Below are positions 54,662-63,023 of a stretch of 64,000 nt of DNA, piece by piece. Made by a program: the position numbers and the translations under genes. Within the stretch, counting starts at the first letter, position 1. The number at the start of each line of letters is the position of its first letter. Source of the DNA: Brevibacillus centrosporus (lineage in GTDB: Bacteria; Bacillota; Bacilli; Brevibacillales; Brevibacillaceae); NCBI RefSeq assembly GCF_003710815.1, contig NZ_RHHP01000008.1:124001-188000 (forward strand), in the 5' to 3' direction. The notes under the pieces are model-generated. The model ran no database searches. It saw only the letters and a list, made by a program, of their open reading frames with translations, and had not been told where the DNA came from.

Positions 54662-54812
54662 AGGATGACCCCTTTTCTCTTTTATTGTCTGCCCTGATGA
54701 AAGTATGTCGTATCTTGGATGTCTCACTTTTTCACTCTAATTACTTCATGGAATGATTGTCTCCCAACGGCACTTACTCCGATGGCATTCCCCCTTCCAC
54801 TGTCGCGATGTC

Positions 54813-55289
54813 CTAACGAACGAACTTGTACTTGGACTTTAGGATTTTCAATTCATTAATCACGTTCACCCTGGTAACTCCCGGTATCTTGTTGAGGGTT
54901 TTCATCAAAAATTGTGACAATTCCTCGTAGTTGCGAACCAGAATTTGCGTGATCAACTGGTAATCTCCAGAGGTCAGAACAACCAAGCGTACTTCCACGA
55001 TTCCGTTCAACACCGCGACTACATCGTCCAGCTTGTCCGCCTCTGTGGCAATCTGCACAAAAGCCTGTACGTTTAGCCCTGCTTTGACCGGATTGACGAT
55101 GCCAACCAGACTCAAAACTCCCTCATCCTGCATTTGCTGCACGCGCATCCGGATTGTCTTCTCCGTAACGCCCAGCTCTTTGGCTATTTGAGTAAAAGGT
55201 AGACGTGCATTCTCTTGTAAGGCACGGACAATACCGTAGTCGATGTCATCTAATTCTGGATAAAGAGATCGTCGGAATTTTTCTTCCAT
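54813..55289 (-). CDS. Lrp/AsnC-family regulator (YwrC-like)
   Basis: A 158-residue regulator. The helix-turn-helix is DDIDYGIVRALQENARLPFT, QIAKELGVTEKTIRMRVQQM. The RAM effector domain runs AFVQIATEADKLDDVVAVLN and VVLTSGDYQLITQILVRNYE. B. subtilis ywrC is a Lrp homologue next to ywrD, so this is its probable counterpart. It is the first gene of the cluster on this strand and likely controls the 151 bp region before oppA as well as itself. Amino acid or peptide sensing is inferred. Confidence 0.87.
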   Translation of the reverse strand: MEEKFRRSLYPELDDIDYGIVRALQENARLPFTQIAKELGVTEKTIRMRVQQMQDEGVLSLVGIVNPVKAGLNVQAFVQIATEADKLDDVVAVLNGIVEVRLVVLTSGDYQLITQILVRNYEELSQFLMKTLNKIPGVTRVNVINELKILKSKYKFVR

Positions 55290-55495
55290 ATCATCCCTAC
55301 CTTATTCGTCTTTTTCCCTAATTTTTGGTCCTTTAAACAGTCGATTTATTTTCAATAATGGACGAATTACGTTATTGTTGTTGTTACTATAATACGAATT
55401 TCGACAATATGCAACAGTTAATCTGAAAATTTGATTTTGAAAGCATTTTCAATATTTTATTTTTGTTTATCATATTGTTAACTGATATAAAGAAA

Positions 55496-55531
55496 TACAA
55501 AAAAAAGAAGCAACCGCACGTCTGCGATTGC
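55496..55531 (-). terminator. Terminator after guanine deaminase
   Basis: On the minus strand GCAATCGCA pairs with TGCGGTTGC (one G-U), followed by TTCTTTTTTTT. Confidence 0.85.
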
Positions 55532-55540
55532 CCCCTTGCC

Positions 55541-56011
55541 TTAATATTCTACCTTGCTCTGTGAGTTTGCCCATGTCACGAATGGAATCTGATAGTTTTC
55601 TGGTTGAATTTGCAAGAAAGGAATGGTCCTTTCGGCAAAAGGGATCCCGATCTGCTCGTAGATAAACTGGTCATCAAATCCGACTTTCGCCGCATCCTGC
55701 TTGGTACTTGCAAAGTAAACCGCCTTTGGCCGTGCCCAGTAGATCGCTCCCAAGCACATCGGGCAAGGCTCACAGCTGGTGTACAGCTCGCAATCTGTCA
55801 GCTGAAACGTATTCAGGTTGCGGCAAGCGTCCCGAATCGCCTGAACCTCCGCGTGTGCTGTCGGGTCATTTGTTGCCGTTACCTCATTACTGCCAGTGCC
55901 CACGATCTGCCCATCCCGGACGACAATCGCCCCAAAAGGCCCTCCATGACTCCGAAGTACGTTCTCCCATGCGATAGTGACGGCTTTCTCCATCCAGGAC
56001 TGCTGCTCCAT
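55541..56011 (-). CDS. guaD: Guanine deaminase
   Basis: A 156-residue cytidine-deaminase-fold enzyme. The zinc site is TAHAEVQAIRDAC (His and catalytic Glu) and TSCEPCPMCLGAIYWARPKA (two Cys). Length and sequence closely match B. subtilis GuaD from memory (C-terminal FDDQFIYEQI and TIPFLQ). It converts guanine to xanthine, for purine catabolism and nitrogen scavenging. It is a single gene with its own terminator; upstream 60-110 bases separate it from the bceB stop. Confidence 0.92.
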   Translation of the reverse strand: MEQQSWMEKAVTIAWENVLRSHGGPFGAIVVRDGQIVGTGSNEVTATNDPTAHAEVQAIRDACRNLNTFQLTDCELYTSCEPCPMCLGAIYWARPKAVYFASTKQDAAKVGFDDQFIYEQIGIPFAERTIPFLQIQPENYQIPFVTWANSQSKVEY

Positions 56012-56072
56012 CTCATCTTCCTCCTCGCATTGTCCTCCTCCTTATTCTATGTATGTTTTCCTTCTCCCATGA

Positions 56073-56124
56073 GAAGACCTCGTCAGCCGGACTTGTGGAT
56101 CCACTTACGAGGTCTTCTTTTTCT
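56073..56124. other. Perfect 11-bp hairpin between bceB and guaD
   Basis: GAAGACCTCGT at 56073 pairs with ACGAGGTCTTC at 56107; the loop contains the palindrome GTGGATCCAC. The T run follows on the plus strand only, so as a minus-strand terminator for bceB it lacks a U tract, though it may still slow polymerase. Confidence 0.5.
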
Positions 56125-58010
56125 TATTGAGATACAGATCGCTTGAGGTGGAACAAATACCGGTTGCGAATGATCCAGAAGTAAATCGCCTGGACAATCA
56201 CGAAGCTGAGCAGCACGATTGCCGTCGGCTTGAAAACGGAAGCGATGAGCATGAGCTTCAGCAGGCTTTGCAAGGAAACGAAAGCAACTATGCTATGAAT
56301 GATTGCTGCCACGATCGGAACGAAGAACAGCAGTGCGATCTGCGTCGTCACCACTCGGGACAGCTCTCGATCCGAAAGTCCGATTTTCGATATGGCTCCG
56401 TACTGCCGTTTGTCATTTTCCAAATCGGTGTACAGCCGGAAGTACAAAAAGCTGGCGGCCGCCACGAAAAACAGAACTCCTACGAACAGCCCGATAAAGA
56501 GTAGCGTATTCGCCATTTGCTTCATGGAGTGGTAGACAGGGGCACGGGCGCTAAAATAGTAGTGCTCGCCGTAATGCTCGATCTTCTCCTGCAGGCTCAA
56601 GCTGATTTCCTGCGTATCCTTCCATTTTGGTACCACATATCCGTACCGCACCTCTTCATTCAGACCCTTCAGCTGGTCGTAGACGCGATCCGGAATGACA
56701 GCCAAACGTTCGAAATCCAGTCCACTTAGCAGCGGGTTGATTTTCGTATCCGTTTTTACCGCCAGCTCGTTTGACCCGACGGTAAGCATCTTGCTATCCA
56801 CGGAGTCTCCAAACCAGCGAACGACCAGGAACGCCTCGTTGTCCCCGAGCTTCAGCTCCCGCGAATTCGCGGCCAAGGCAAATTGGTTGTAGTCCGTCAG
56901 CTTGACCACACCGACAGTCTCATCGTTGACCTTTTGCGGCAAAAGACGCATCGTCGCTTGATGCTTTTCAAAGGAAAAACCGTTTTGGAGCAGGCTGTTT
57001 TCAATCAGCGCGAGATGCTTTTGCTCCTCCAGATTCCCTTTATTGGTTTGATATTCAAAGGCAAACGGATTCGTTTTCACGACGGTTTCCTGGATCGAGC
57101 CAGCCAGAGCGGCCAGCGTCCCAATGGCACAAAAGGCGATCGTGGATACGATGCAGACGAGGAAAAACATGCGCGCGTTATCCTTCATCCGATTATCCAA
57201 ATCAGAGAACGTAATCAGATTGGTTCGTTTCCAGTAAATCGAGCGCCTTTTTTTCAAAAAACCGATGAAAAAGACACTGAGCTGTGTAAAGAGCAGGTAC
57301 GTGCCTGCGATCGTCAAAGCCGTTACGGGCAAAAGCAGGACCACGACAGAGATGCCATCGGCAGTCAGCGCCAGGACATAGGCGATTCCCAACAATCCCG
57401 CCGCTAAAAAAGAGAGAACCACCGATGCTTTCGGCTCCCTCTTTGGACGTTGACTGCCCTGGAGCAGATCCAGCAGGCTTTTGCTCCTGAGCAGCAATAC
57501 CGTAAAGATCGAAATCGCAGCGAACAAAATGAGAAACGCCACGAACGTCAAGCCAATCGCTTTCCAGGGAAAGTAAAACTCCAGTGCCTGCACATCCAGC
57601 AAAAAGCCGGCAAATTGAAAGAACAGCTTAACTAAAACCAGCCCCAGCACGATCCCGCAAAGAATGGAAACGCCCCCGATCAGCATCGTTTCCATAAAAA
57701 TCAGCAGGTTGCGCTGCTTTGCCGTCATTCCATGCATGAACAGGATACCGAATTCCTTTTCCCGTTTCTTCAAGAAAGCACCGACGCAATAGAAAAGAAA
57801 GAAGAAAGCAAAGAGAAAAATGATATACTCCGCGACGATCATGCCTGTCGCGACAGATCCATGAATCTCTTCATCATCGATGCCCGGATGGAAAATAAAC
57901 ATGGCATAAACGAAAAAAATCATGACAGAAAAGACGCTGCTCAAAAAGAAAGCCGCATACGTTCGCTTGTTTCGCAGGACGTTGTTACACGCGAACTGTC
58001 GAAAGGTCAT
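56124..58010 (-). CDS. BceB-like permease (antimicrobial peptide ABC transporter)
   Basis: A 628-residue permease of the BceB type with ten predicted helices in a 1 + 3 + 2 + 4-like pattern. It opens MTFRQFACNNVLRNKRTYAA, FFLSSVFSVMIFFVYAMFIF, and has a large extracellular domain between about residues 300 and 510 containing the sensing region. The family protects against lipid II-cycle antibiotics such as bacitracin and also transfers the signal to a BceS-type kinase. ATG 58010 (GGGAGGG upstream) gives the usual start. It overlaps bceA by 26 bases. Confidence 0.88.
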   Translation of the reverse strand: MTFRQFACNNVLRNKRTYAAFFLSSVFSVMIFFVYAMFIFHPGIDDEEIHGSVATGMIVAEYIIFLFAFFFLFYCVGAFLKKREKEFGILFMHGMTAKQRNLLIFMETMLIGGVSILCGIVLGLVLVKLFFQFAGFLLDVQALEFYFPWKAIGLTFVAFLILFAAISIFTVLLLRSKSLLDLLQGSQRPKREPKASVVLSFLAAGLLGIAYVLALTADGISVVVLLLPVTALTIAGTYLLFTQLSVFFIGFLKKRRSIYWKRTNLITFSDLDNRMKDNARMFFLVCIVSTIAFCAIGTLAALAGSIQETVVKTNPFAFEYQTNKGNLEEQKHLALIENSLLQNGFSFEKHQATMRLLPQKVNDETVGVVKLTDYNQFALAANSRELKLGDNEAFLVVRWFGDSVDSKMLTVGSNELAVKTDTKINPLLSGLDFERLAVIPDRVYDQLKGLNEEVRYGYVVPKWKDTQEISLSLQEKIEHYGEHYYFSARAPVYHSMKQMANTLLFIGLFVGVLFFVAAASFLYFRLYTDLENDKRQYGAISKIGLSDRELSRVVTTQIALLFFVPIVAAIIHSIVAFVSLQSLLKLMLIASVFKPTAIVLLSFVIVQAIYFWIIRNRYLFHLKRSVSQ

Positions 58011-58755
58011 AGTTGTTCCCTCCCAAAAAAGACAGCGCATCAATGATCTTTTGGAAGAACACCTGGCGACTTTCCCCCCGGTACATTTCGTTGTGCAGCT
58101 GACCATCCTTGATAAAAATGACGCGATGGCAGTAGCTCGCAGCCAAAGCATCATGCGTGACCATCATCATTGTCGTATTTTCCGATTTATTGATAGATTC
58201 GAGCGTCTCCATCACAGTACGGGACGACTTCGAATCCAGATTTCCCGTCGGTTCATCCGCAAGTAGGAGGGACGGCGTATGAATAATGGCACGGGCAATC
58301 GCCGTACGCTGCCTTTGTCCACCCGAAACCTCGAAGGTGCGTTTGTCCAAAATCTCCTGAATGCCAAGCTTCGCCGCGATCGACTGCAGCCGCTCCTCCA
58401 TGACTGAGACGCTCTCTCCCTCCAATGTCAGGGGCAGCACAATATTTTCTCCGATCGTCAGCGTATCCAGTAGATTGAAATCCTGAAAAACAAAGCCCAG
58501 CTCTCTGCGTCGAAACAGGGCCAGCTTATCCTTTTTCAACAAATGCGGGTTGGTCCCTTTCAGCAGGACGGCCCCGGATGTAGGGGTATCGATGGTCGCA
58601 ATCATGTTCAACAAGGTGGTTTTCCCACTTCCTGAAGGACCCATGATCCCGACGAATTCCCCTTCTCGAATCGTTAAATCTATATCCGTCAACGCGCGGT
58701 AAGTTACCTTGCCTCCGTAGATTTTGCTCAGACTATTCACCTGCAACATGTCCAT
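57985..58755 (-). CDS. BceA-like ABC ATPase
   Basis: A 256-residue ATPase: Walker [31 protein letters not shown] signature, Walker B LLLADEPTGNLDSKSS. The MacB/LolD-type N terminus is MLQVNSLSKIYGGKVTYRAL. ATG 58755 follows AAAGGGG. With the next protein it makes the detoxification/sensing pump. Its promoter carries a BceR-type box (58839-58852). Confidence 0.92.
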   Translation of the reverse strand: MDMLQVNSLSKIYGGKVTYRALTDIDLTIREGEFVGIMGPSGSGKTTLLNMIATIDTPTSGAVLLKGTNPHLLKKDKLALFRRRELGFVFQDFNLLDTLTIGENIVLPLTLEGESVSVMEERLQSIAAKLGIQEILDKRTFEVSGGQRQRTAIARAIIHTPSLLLADEPTGNLDSKSSRTVMETLESINKSENTTMMMVTHDALAASYCHRVIFIKDGQLHNEMYRGESRQVFFQKIIDALSFLGGNNYDLSTVRV

Positions 58756-58787
58756 CGGTCTTACCCCTTTCTCGCACTTCATACCCC

Positions 58788-58852
58788 ACTATACGAAAAG
58801 TGCGCGACCTACCGCCATCGAATTAACTTTCAGCTTTCTTACGATCTTGTAA
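58788..58852 (-). promoter_or_regulatory. BceR-type promoter of bceA
   Basis: Minus strand: TTACA-AGAT-CGTAA (58839-58852; known motif TNACA-N4-TGTAA with one change), then CTGAAAGTTAATTCGAT (58817-58833), then 23 bases to TATAGT (58788-58793). The same parts with the same spacing occur before the ECF sigma gene. The absence of a clear -35 fits activator-dependent transcription. The box lies at the 3' end of bceS. Confidence 0.7.
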
Positions 58853-59839
58853 GGTTGGAAGAACCCCTGACATAATCAGCCGTACCGTCGTTCCGTTCCC
58901 TACCTCTGATTCCAGCTCTACCCCGTGATGCAGCCGCCCGCAAATTTCTTTTACCAGATACAGCCCCATTCCCGTAGATTCCGGGTATTTGCGGCCATTT
59001 TCTCCTGTAAAATAAGGCTGAAACACGCGGCGAATGTCCTCCGGAGGAATCCCGATCCCATAATCCTGTACCTCCAACGCGACATTCGGTCCCAGCTCGT
59101 AAGCACGGATGGACACCTTGTTGCTCTTTCCTGCCGAATAGCGCACAGCATTGGTCAACAGCTGATTGAGCACAAAGGCGAGCCACTTCTCATCCGATTC
59201 CACGCGCCACGTCTCGTCGATCTTTACCTCCGGGTAGACCTGATTGCGGATGAAGAGCCGCTTGTTTTCCGCGAGAACGTTTTGGACAAGACTGCGAAGA
59301 GTTACCTGCTCCACCAGGAAATCCTGCTCGAACCGATCCAGCCGGGCAATGTACAGTACCGTTTCCAGCCCGCGCTTGATCCGATCCACCTCTTCCCGGA
59401 CGCTTTCCGCCGTCGGATCATCCTCGTTTTGCAGGAGCAGGTGAATGACCGAGATCGGCGTTTTCATCTGGTGCACCCATTGCTGGATAAAAGTCGTATA
59501 GTCTCGCTGCTTGTTTTCATAGGCATGCAGCTGTTCCTTGTACAGCCGATAATGCTCCAGAAACGTCTCGTCCATCGCACGGCACAATGCCGCATTGCCG
59601 TGTGTCTGCGTCAGCTCCTCGAGCGATTGCACCGGGTTGCTCAAACGCTGGTAGATAGCGCGATGCGTCAAATAGCGCACGACCAGAAAAGCCCCTGCGA
59701 AAAAGACCGACAGGAACATGGCGTAGATCATTAAGGATTGGTTCCAGTATCCGTCCAACGTAAAAATCAGCAGCAGCAAGATGAGCTGAACGAGGAAAAA
59801 TACCGCAAAAGCCCATTGATCCCGGAGGAACAGCTTCAT
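58823..59839 (-). CDS. BceS-like intramembrane-sensing histidine kinase
   Basis: A 338-residue kinase. Two membrane helices (FFLVQLILLLLIFTLDG at about 14-30 and IYAMFLSVFFAGAFLVV at about 38-55) have a very short extracellular loop, as in intramembrane-sensing kinases of the Bce type. The phospho-acceptor His123 is in WVHQMKTPISVIHLLLQ. The ATPase domain has N box LLTNAVRYSAG, G1 QDYGIGIP and G2 GMGLYLVKEIC. It depends on the transporter for sensing. Its ATG overlaps the response regulator stop. Confidence 0.92.
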   Translation of the reverse strand: MKLFLRDQWAFAVFFLVQLILLLLIFTLDGYWNQSLMIYAMFLSVFFAGAFLVVRYLTHRAIYQRLSNPVQSLEELTQTHGNAALCRAMDETFLEHYRLYKEQLHAYENKQRDYTTFIQQWVHQMKTPISVIHLLLQNEDDPTAESVREEVDRIKRGLETVLYIARLDRFEQDFLVEQVTLRSLVQNVLAENKRLFIRNQVYPEVKIDETWRVESDEKWLAFVLNQLLTNAVRYSAGKSNKVSIRAYELGPNVALEVQDYGIGIPPEDIRRVFQPYFTGENGRKYPESTGMGLYLVKEICGRLHHGVELESEVGNGTTVRLIMSGVLPTLQDRKKAES

Positions 59840-60534
59840 TGCCCATCCTCCCAGACTGCCCTCAGACGGTATCCCGAGCCACGCACCGTTTCCACCGTGC
59901 CTTCGAGCCCCATGTCCTTGAGCTTTCCGCGCACCCGTGTGATGTAGACGTTCAGCGTATTTTCATCTACAAACTGCTCGTCCCAGAGCTTCTCCAGCAG
60001 ACGCTCCCTACTGACGACACGCGGGTATTGATTCATCAGCGCCTCCAGCAGCAGGGCTTCCTTTTTGCTCAGCTCTACCTTGGTATCGTGTATGGACAGC
60101 TCCAACCGTTCCAAAAACAGCTTGAGCCCTGCCACCTCTACCGTCCGCTCTCCCTCCTGAGGTGCGTACAAACCGTAGGCGCGTCTCAGCTGGCTGCGAA
60201 TCTTTGCCATGACCACATCGTAGTCAAACGGCTTTGTGATGTAATCATCGGCCCCGTTTTCCAATGCCATCACCTGATCCATTTTGCTATCCCGCGCAGA
60301 GATGAACAGGATCGGGCAGTTCGATTCCTGGCGCATTTGGCGGCACCAGTAGAACCCGTCGAATTTGGGTAGATTGACATCCAGCAGGACCAAGTCTGGC
60401 CGAACCTCTGAAAATACGTCCATGACCCGGTCAAAGTGTTCGACATTCACTGTATGATATCCGTATTTTTCCAACTGACTCTGCAGTAATTGATTGATTT
60501 TAGGATCGTCCTCTACGATCATAATGGTCGACAT
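59836..60534 (-). CDS. BceR-like response regulator (OmpR family)
   Basis: A 232-residue OmpR/PhoB regulator. The receiver domain has the acidic pair EDD at 8-10, phospho-acceptor Asp52 (LVLLDVNLPKFDGF) and the Lys in YITKPFD. The winged-helix effector domain ends YITRVRGKLKDMGLEGTVET and RGSGYRLRAV. It binds inverted repeats of the TNACA-N4-TGTAA type; two such sites occur in this window (58839 and 61287). It is the first gene of the RS pair. Confidence 0.92.
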   Translation of the reverse strand: MSTIMIVEDDPKINQLLQSQLEKYGYHTVNVEHFDRVMDVFSEVRPDLVLLDVNLPKFDGFYWCRQMRQESNCPILFISARDSKMDQVMALENGADDYITKPFDYDVVMAKIRSQLRRAYGLYAPQEGERTVEVAGLKLFLERLELSIHDTKVELSKKEALLLEALMNQYPRVVSRERLLEKLWDEQFVDENTLNVYITRVRGKLKDMGLEGTVETVRGSGYRLRAVWEDGQ

Positions 60535-60654
60535 CGCTATGTACCCCTCTCTTTCCTAAGTCTCCATCATTCCATCCTCTACTATACCTTAGGAAAACTA
60601 GGCTTGTCGCCAAGTCCCACAGCAAAAATCCAAACTTTTCCTTTTTCTCTCCAA

Positions 60655-60682
60655 AAGAAAAGGATGGACCAAATGTCCACCC
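60655..60682 (-). terminator. Terminator of the ECF sigma gene
   Basis: GGGTGGAC pairs with GTCCATCC on the minus strand (one G-U), followed by TTTTCTTTT. The stop codon is at the stem base. Confidence 0.75.
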
Positions 60683-61197
60683 TACGCTTGCGCCTTCATC
60701 ATTTGTTGAAGCTTCTTGATCCCGCGGAAGTGCAGGATTTTGACCGATGCCTCGGTTTTCCCGAGGATTTCCGCGATCTCGTTCATTCTCAGATCAGCCA
60801 GGTAACGCAGCTGAATCACATTGCGCTGATCGACCGTCAGCGTATGTACCTTTTGCCACAGTACATCGGTGGATTCCTGTATCAGGAGGCATTCCTCCGG
60901 CAGCTCATCCGTAGCTTTGAGCGAGGAAAATGTATCCTGATCGACCGGGCACTCCCGCTTTTTGCGCATGTAATCAATCAAGGCGTTGTGCGCGATGCGG
61001 AAAATCCAAGCGCCAAATGGATGGCGTCCGTCGTATTGCTCCAGCTTGGAGTAAACTTTGATAAACACTGTCGTGGTCAGGTCCTCAACGTCCCAAACAT
61101 TTTTTACACGATAGCGGAAATAGCGATATATTTTGGCGGAGTATTCTTCGTAAATTTGCTGATGATTCATTTTTGGATAAATCAGTGCGGTATTCAT
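60682..61197 (-). CDS. ECF-type RNA polymerase sigma factor
   Basis: A 171-residue sigma-70 family protein with region 2 (YSAKIYRYFRYRVKNVWDVE, DLTTTVFIKVYSKLEQYDG) and region 4 (LTVDQRNVIQLRYLADLRMN, EIAEILGKTEASVKILHFRG). There is no anti-sigma gene next to it, so control is by transcription. The ATG 61197 has GGGAG upstream. The promoter carries a BceR-type box identical in arrangement to that of bceA, so it is probably a target of the neighbouring two-component system. What it regulates is not visible. Confidence 0.92.
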   Translation of the reverse strand: MNTALIYPKMNHQQIYEEYSAKIYRYFRYRVKNVWDVEDLTTTVFIKVYSKLEQYDGRHPFGAWIFRIAHNALIDYMRKKRECPVDQDTFSSLKATDELPEECLLIQESTDVLWQKVHTLTVDQRNVIQLRYLADLRMNEIAEILGKTEASVKILHFRGIKKLQQMMKAQA

Positions 61198-61236
61198 TAT
61201 CGATCTCCCATTTCATGATCCGTATGAGTTGATTTC

Positions 61237-61300
61237 ATTGTATCGGGGATCTGATGTGGGAACTATCGAGTTAACTTTCAGGAACCTTACACTTTTGTAA
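61237..61300 (-). promoter_or_regulatory. BceR-type promoter of the ECF sigma gene
   Basis: Minus strand: TTACA-AAAG-TGTAA (61287-61300, perfect to TNACA-N4-TGTAA), five bases, CTGAAAGTTAACTCGAT (61265-61281), 22 bases, TACAAT (61237-61242). The 17-base block differs from that at bceA in one position and lies at the same distance from the box. Confidence 0.72.
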
Positions 61301-61407
61301 GTTTTTCATGCTGTTGGCGTAATCCATCCCCACCGCCCCTATGTCGGACAACCTTACTATAGCAATCCGTTGTGGCAGAAGCGCGTAAAGAATGTGGAAA
61401 GGTGTGG

Positions 61408-61447
61408 GAAAAAATAAAAAAGGGACCATTCATAACATGGACCCTTT
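61408..61447 (-). terminator. Terminator after the DUF4062 cassette
   Basis: AAAGGG-A-CCAT at 61419 pairs with ATGG-A-CCCTTT ending 61447 (one A-A mismatch). The minus strand then runs TTTTTTATTTTTT. Confidence 0.8.
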
Positions 61448-61453
61448 CTTGAT

Positions 61454-61639
61454 CTATCGTCTTTTGGATTCTTCAATTCCCTTTAGAATGCTCGCTTGAT
61501 TCTCTTTAAACTGCTCTTTGTTTTGTTTTATAAAGTCGTCAATACTACGCTTGGGTGTTGCAAACAATAGAGCATCTTTCGATATAAATCCATTGGCCGC
61601 CTCAATCTTACCGTCCTTCAGTACATAAACGTTACTCAT
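61454..61639 (-). CDS. Small partner of the DUF4062 protein (61 aa)
   Basis: A 61-residue soluble, charged protein with an N-terminal beta-hairpin (VYVLKDGKIEAANGFISKDA) and a helical Lys/Glu/Gln tail. The ATG overlaps the DUF4062 stop by four bases (ATGA), so the two genes are coupled. No family recognised. Such a small second gene could be a partner, antitoxin or effector, but nothing in the sequence decides this. Confidence 0.65.
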   Translation of the reverse strand: MSNVYVLKDGKIEAANGFISKDALLFATPKRSIDDFIKQNKEQFKENQASILKGIEESKRR

Positions 61640-62820
61640 GACTGCAGCCCCCTTAAAACGGATTTTACATAACGAATCGTTAGCGCATTACCATGGACTC
61701 TCATTATACCATCATAGATAAAGGACTCACAACTTTTGAATTTCTGGATACTCCACGTTCGACCTGCTGGAAAGTGAAAGGAAATGATGTATTCACCAAC
61801 TCTCAAGGTCAGGTAAAAGGTTTGCTTGGATTCTTTGTAAAAAAGCACTGGATCTGGGCTTGCCAAATGATAAGTAACGGCTACAAATGAATCTTGATTT
61901 GACAAATCAAAGGAAGCACCTGGCGAAATACTCGTTCGTCCATCCGCTTCTTCGCATATGATGCTGTCCTGAGAGCGTTTGAACAGTACGACAGCGGAAC
62001 AATCTCGAAAATCACCTTGAGGGATTATCGCATAGTTACCCAGTACCTGCTTAATTTCCCCTCCCTTTAAACTACTCCGAATTTCAGATAAAAATCCTCT
62101 TTGATCGGTGATCTCTCTAATGCTCAGTTTATTCATTACGGAAGAAATAACATCCGTGAAATCTTGATACGAACTTGCCAGTCTTTCGTTTTCTTCTGAT
62201 TGTTCACGTCTCGGGATCAACACGACCCCTTGCCGGAGTATATCGCTGAACATACTGCCCCAATCTTTTGGGACTCCAAGCGCAATTTCTTGGACCATCA
62301 CCTTATGTATATCGATAATATCGTGGAGCAACGCCCAAATATATGGATCTGTTGGTACTAATGGTTGTAAGACTCCCTTGTGCTGCAAATCTTCAACGTG
62401 GCGAAAAACATCACCGCAATCCGGCAAGGTTCCATTTATCTGCTCATAACTTGCCACATATTCATTTATTTGACTTCGAACATTTTGGAAATAGTATTGC
62501 AACACCGATTTTTCCACAAAAATCTGCATATATTTTTGGCTTGTCCACGCTTGAATATATTCCAAATGAGTTACTGTCCGATTGGCATCCTTCAGATAGC
62601 TCCCTGCTGCAGTATAGATAAAAAGAAGATAAATATGGCTTTCATTAACCAGCCTCAAGCATTGCTCAACAGACGACTCTCCAGGCAATGCCAATCCAAA
62701 ACTAGGCTTTTCATACATGATAGGTTCATGTCCAAGTCCTGTCAAAGTTTCATACATAGAGTTGCGGAGTGGAACTAGACTATCCTGTCCGACCGAGCTA
62801 ATAAATATTTTGCACTTCAT
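61636..62820 (-). CDS. DUF4062-domain protein
   Basis: A 394-residue protein. Residues 1-105 resemble DUF4062: KIFISSVGQDSLVPLRNSMY, LGHEPIMYE, SSVEQCLRLVNESHIYLLFI and the later HLEYIQAW. This flavodoxin/TIR-like fold is often found at the N terminus of STAND NTPases and defence-type proteins. There is no P-loop; the rest is helical (110-260) and then beta-rich (270-390). It lies between purB and the ECF gene, is AT-richer than its neighbours and has its own terminator. Defence or stress function is inferred from the domain only. Confidence 0.65.
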   Translation of the reverse strand: MKCKIFISSVGQDSLVPLRNSMYETLTGLGHEPIMYEKPSFGLALPGESSVEQCLRLVNESHIYLLFIYTAAGSYLKDANRTVTHLEYIQAWTSQKYMQIFVEKSVLQYYFQNVRSQINEYVASYEQINGTLPDCGDVFRHVEDLQHKGVLQPLVPTDPYIWALLHDIIDIHKVMVQEIALGVPKDWGSMFSDILRQGVVLIPRREQSEENERLASSYQDFTDVISSVMNKLSIREITDQRGFLSEIRSSLKGGEIKQVLGNYAIIPQGDFRDCSAVVLFKRSQDSIICEEADGRTSISPGASFDLSNQDSFVAVTYHLASPDPVLFYKESKQTFYLTLRVGEYIISFHFPAGRTWSIQKFKSCESFIYDGIMRVHGNALTIRYVKSVLRGLQS

Positions 62821-62957
62821 TGGCTTTGTTGCACTCCTCCCTATCTAATGTTTCCATATTATCAAATACGGCCCGGAAATTGTCATCCTTTTCAGAAAAA
62901 AGCGACACTATCCTCCACTATTCCTGTCACTTTTGGCCACTTATATCTTCCTCTCAT

Positions 62958-62992
62958 ACAAAAAGCCTTCCAACGGTTTCCCAATGGAAGGC
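62958..62992 (-). terminator. Terminator after purB
   Basis: GCCTTCCA at 62965 pairs with TGGAAGGC at 62985; the minus strand continues TTTTTG. It ends the purB transcript, confirming that purC is not read from the same RNA. Confidence 0.85.
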
Positions 62993-63023
62993 ACTTCAAA
63001 GTTATATTTAAGGACACAGCTCC

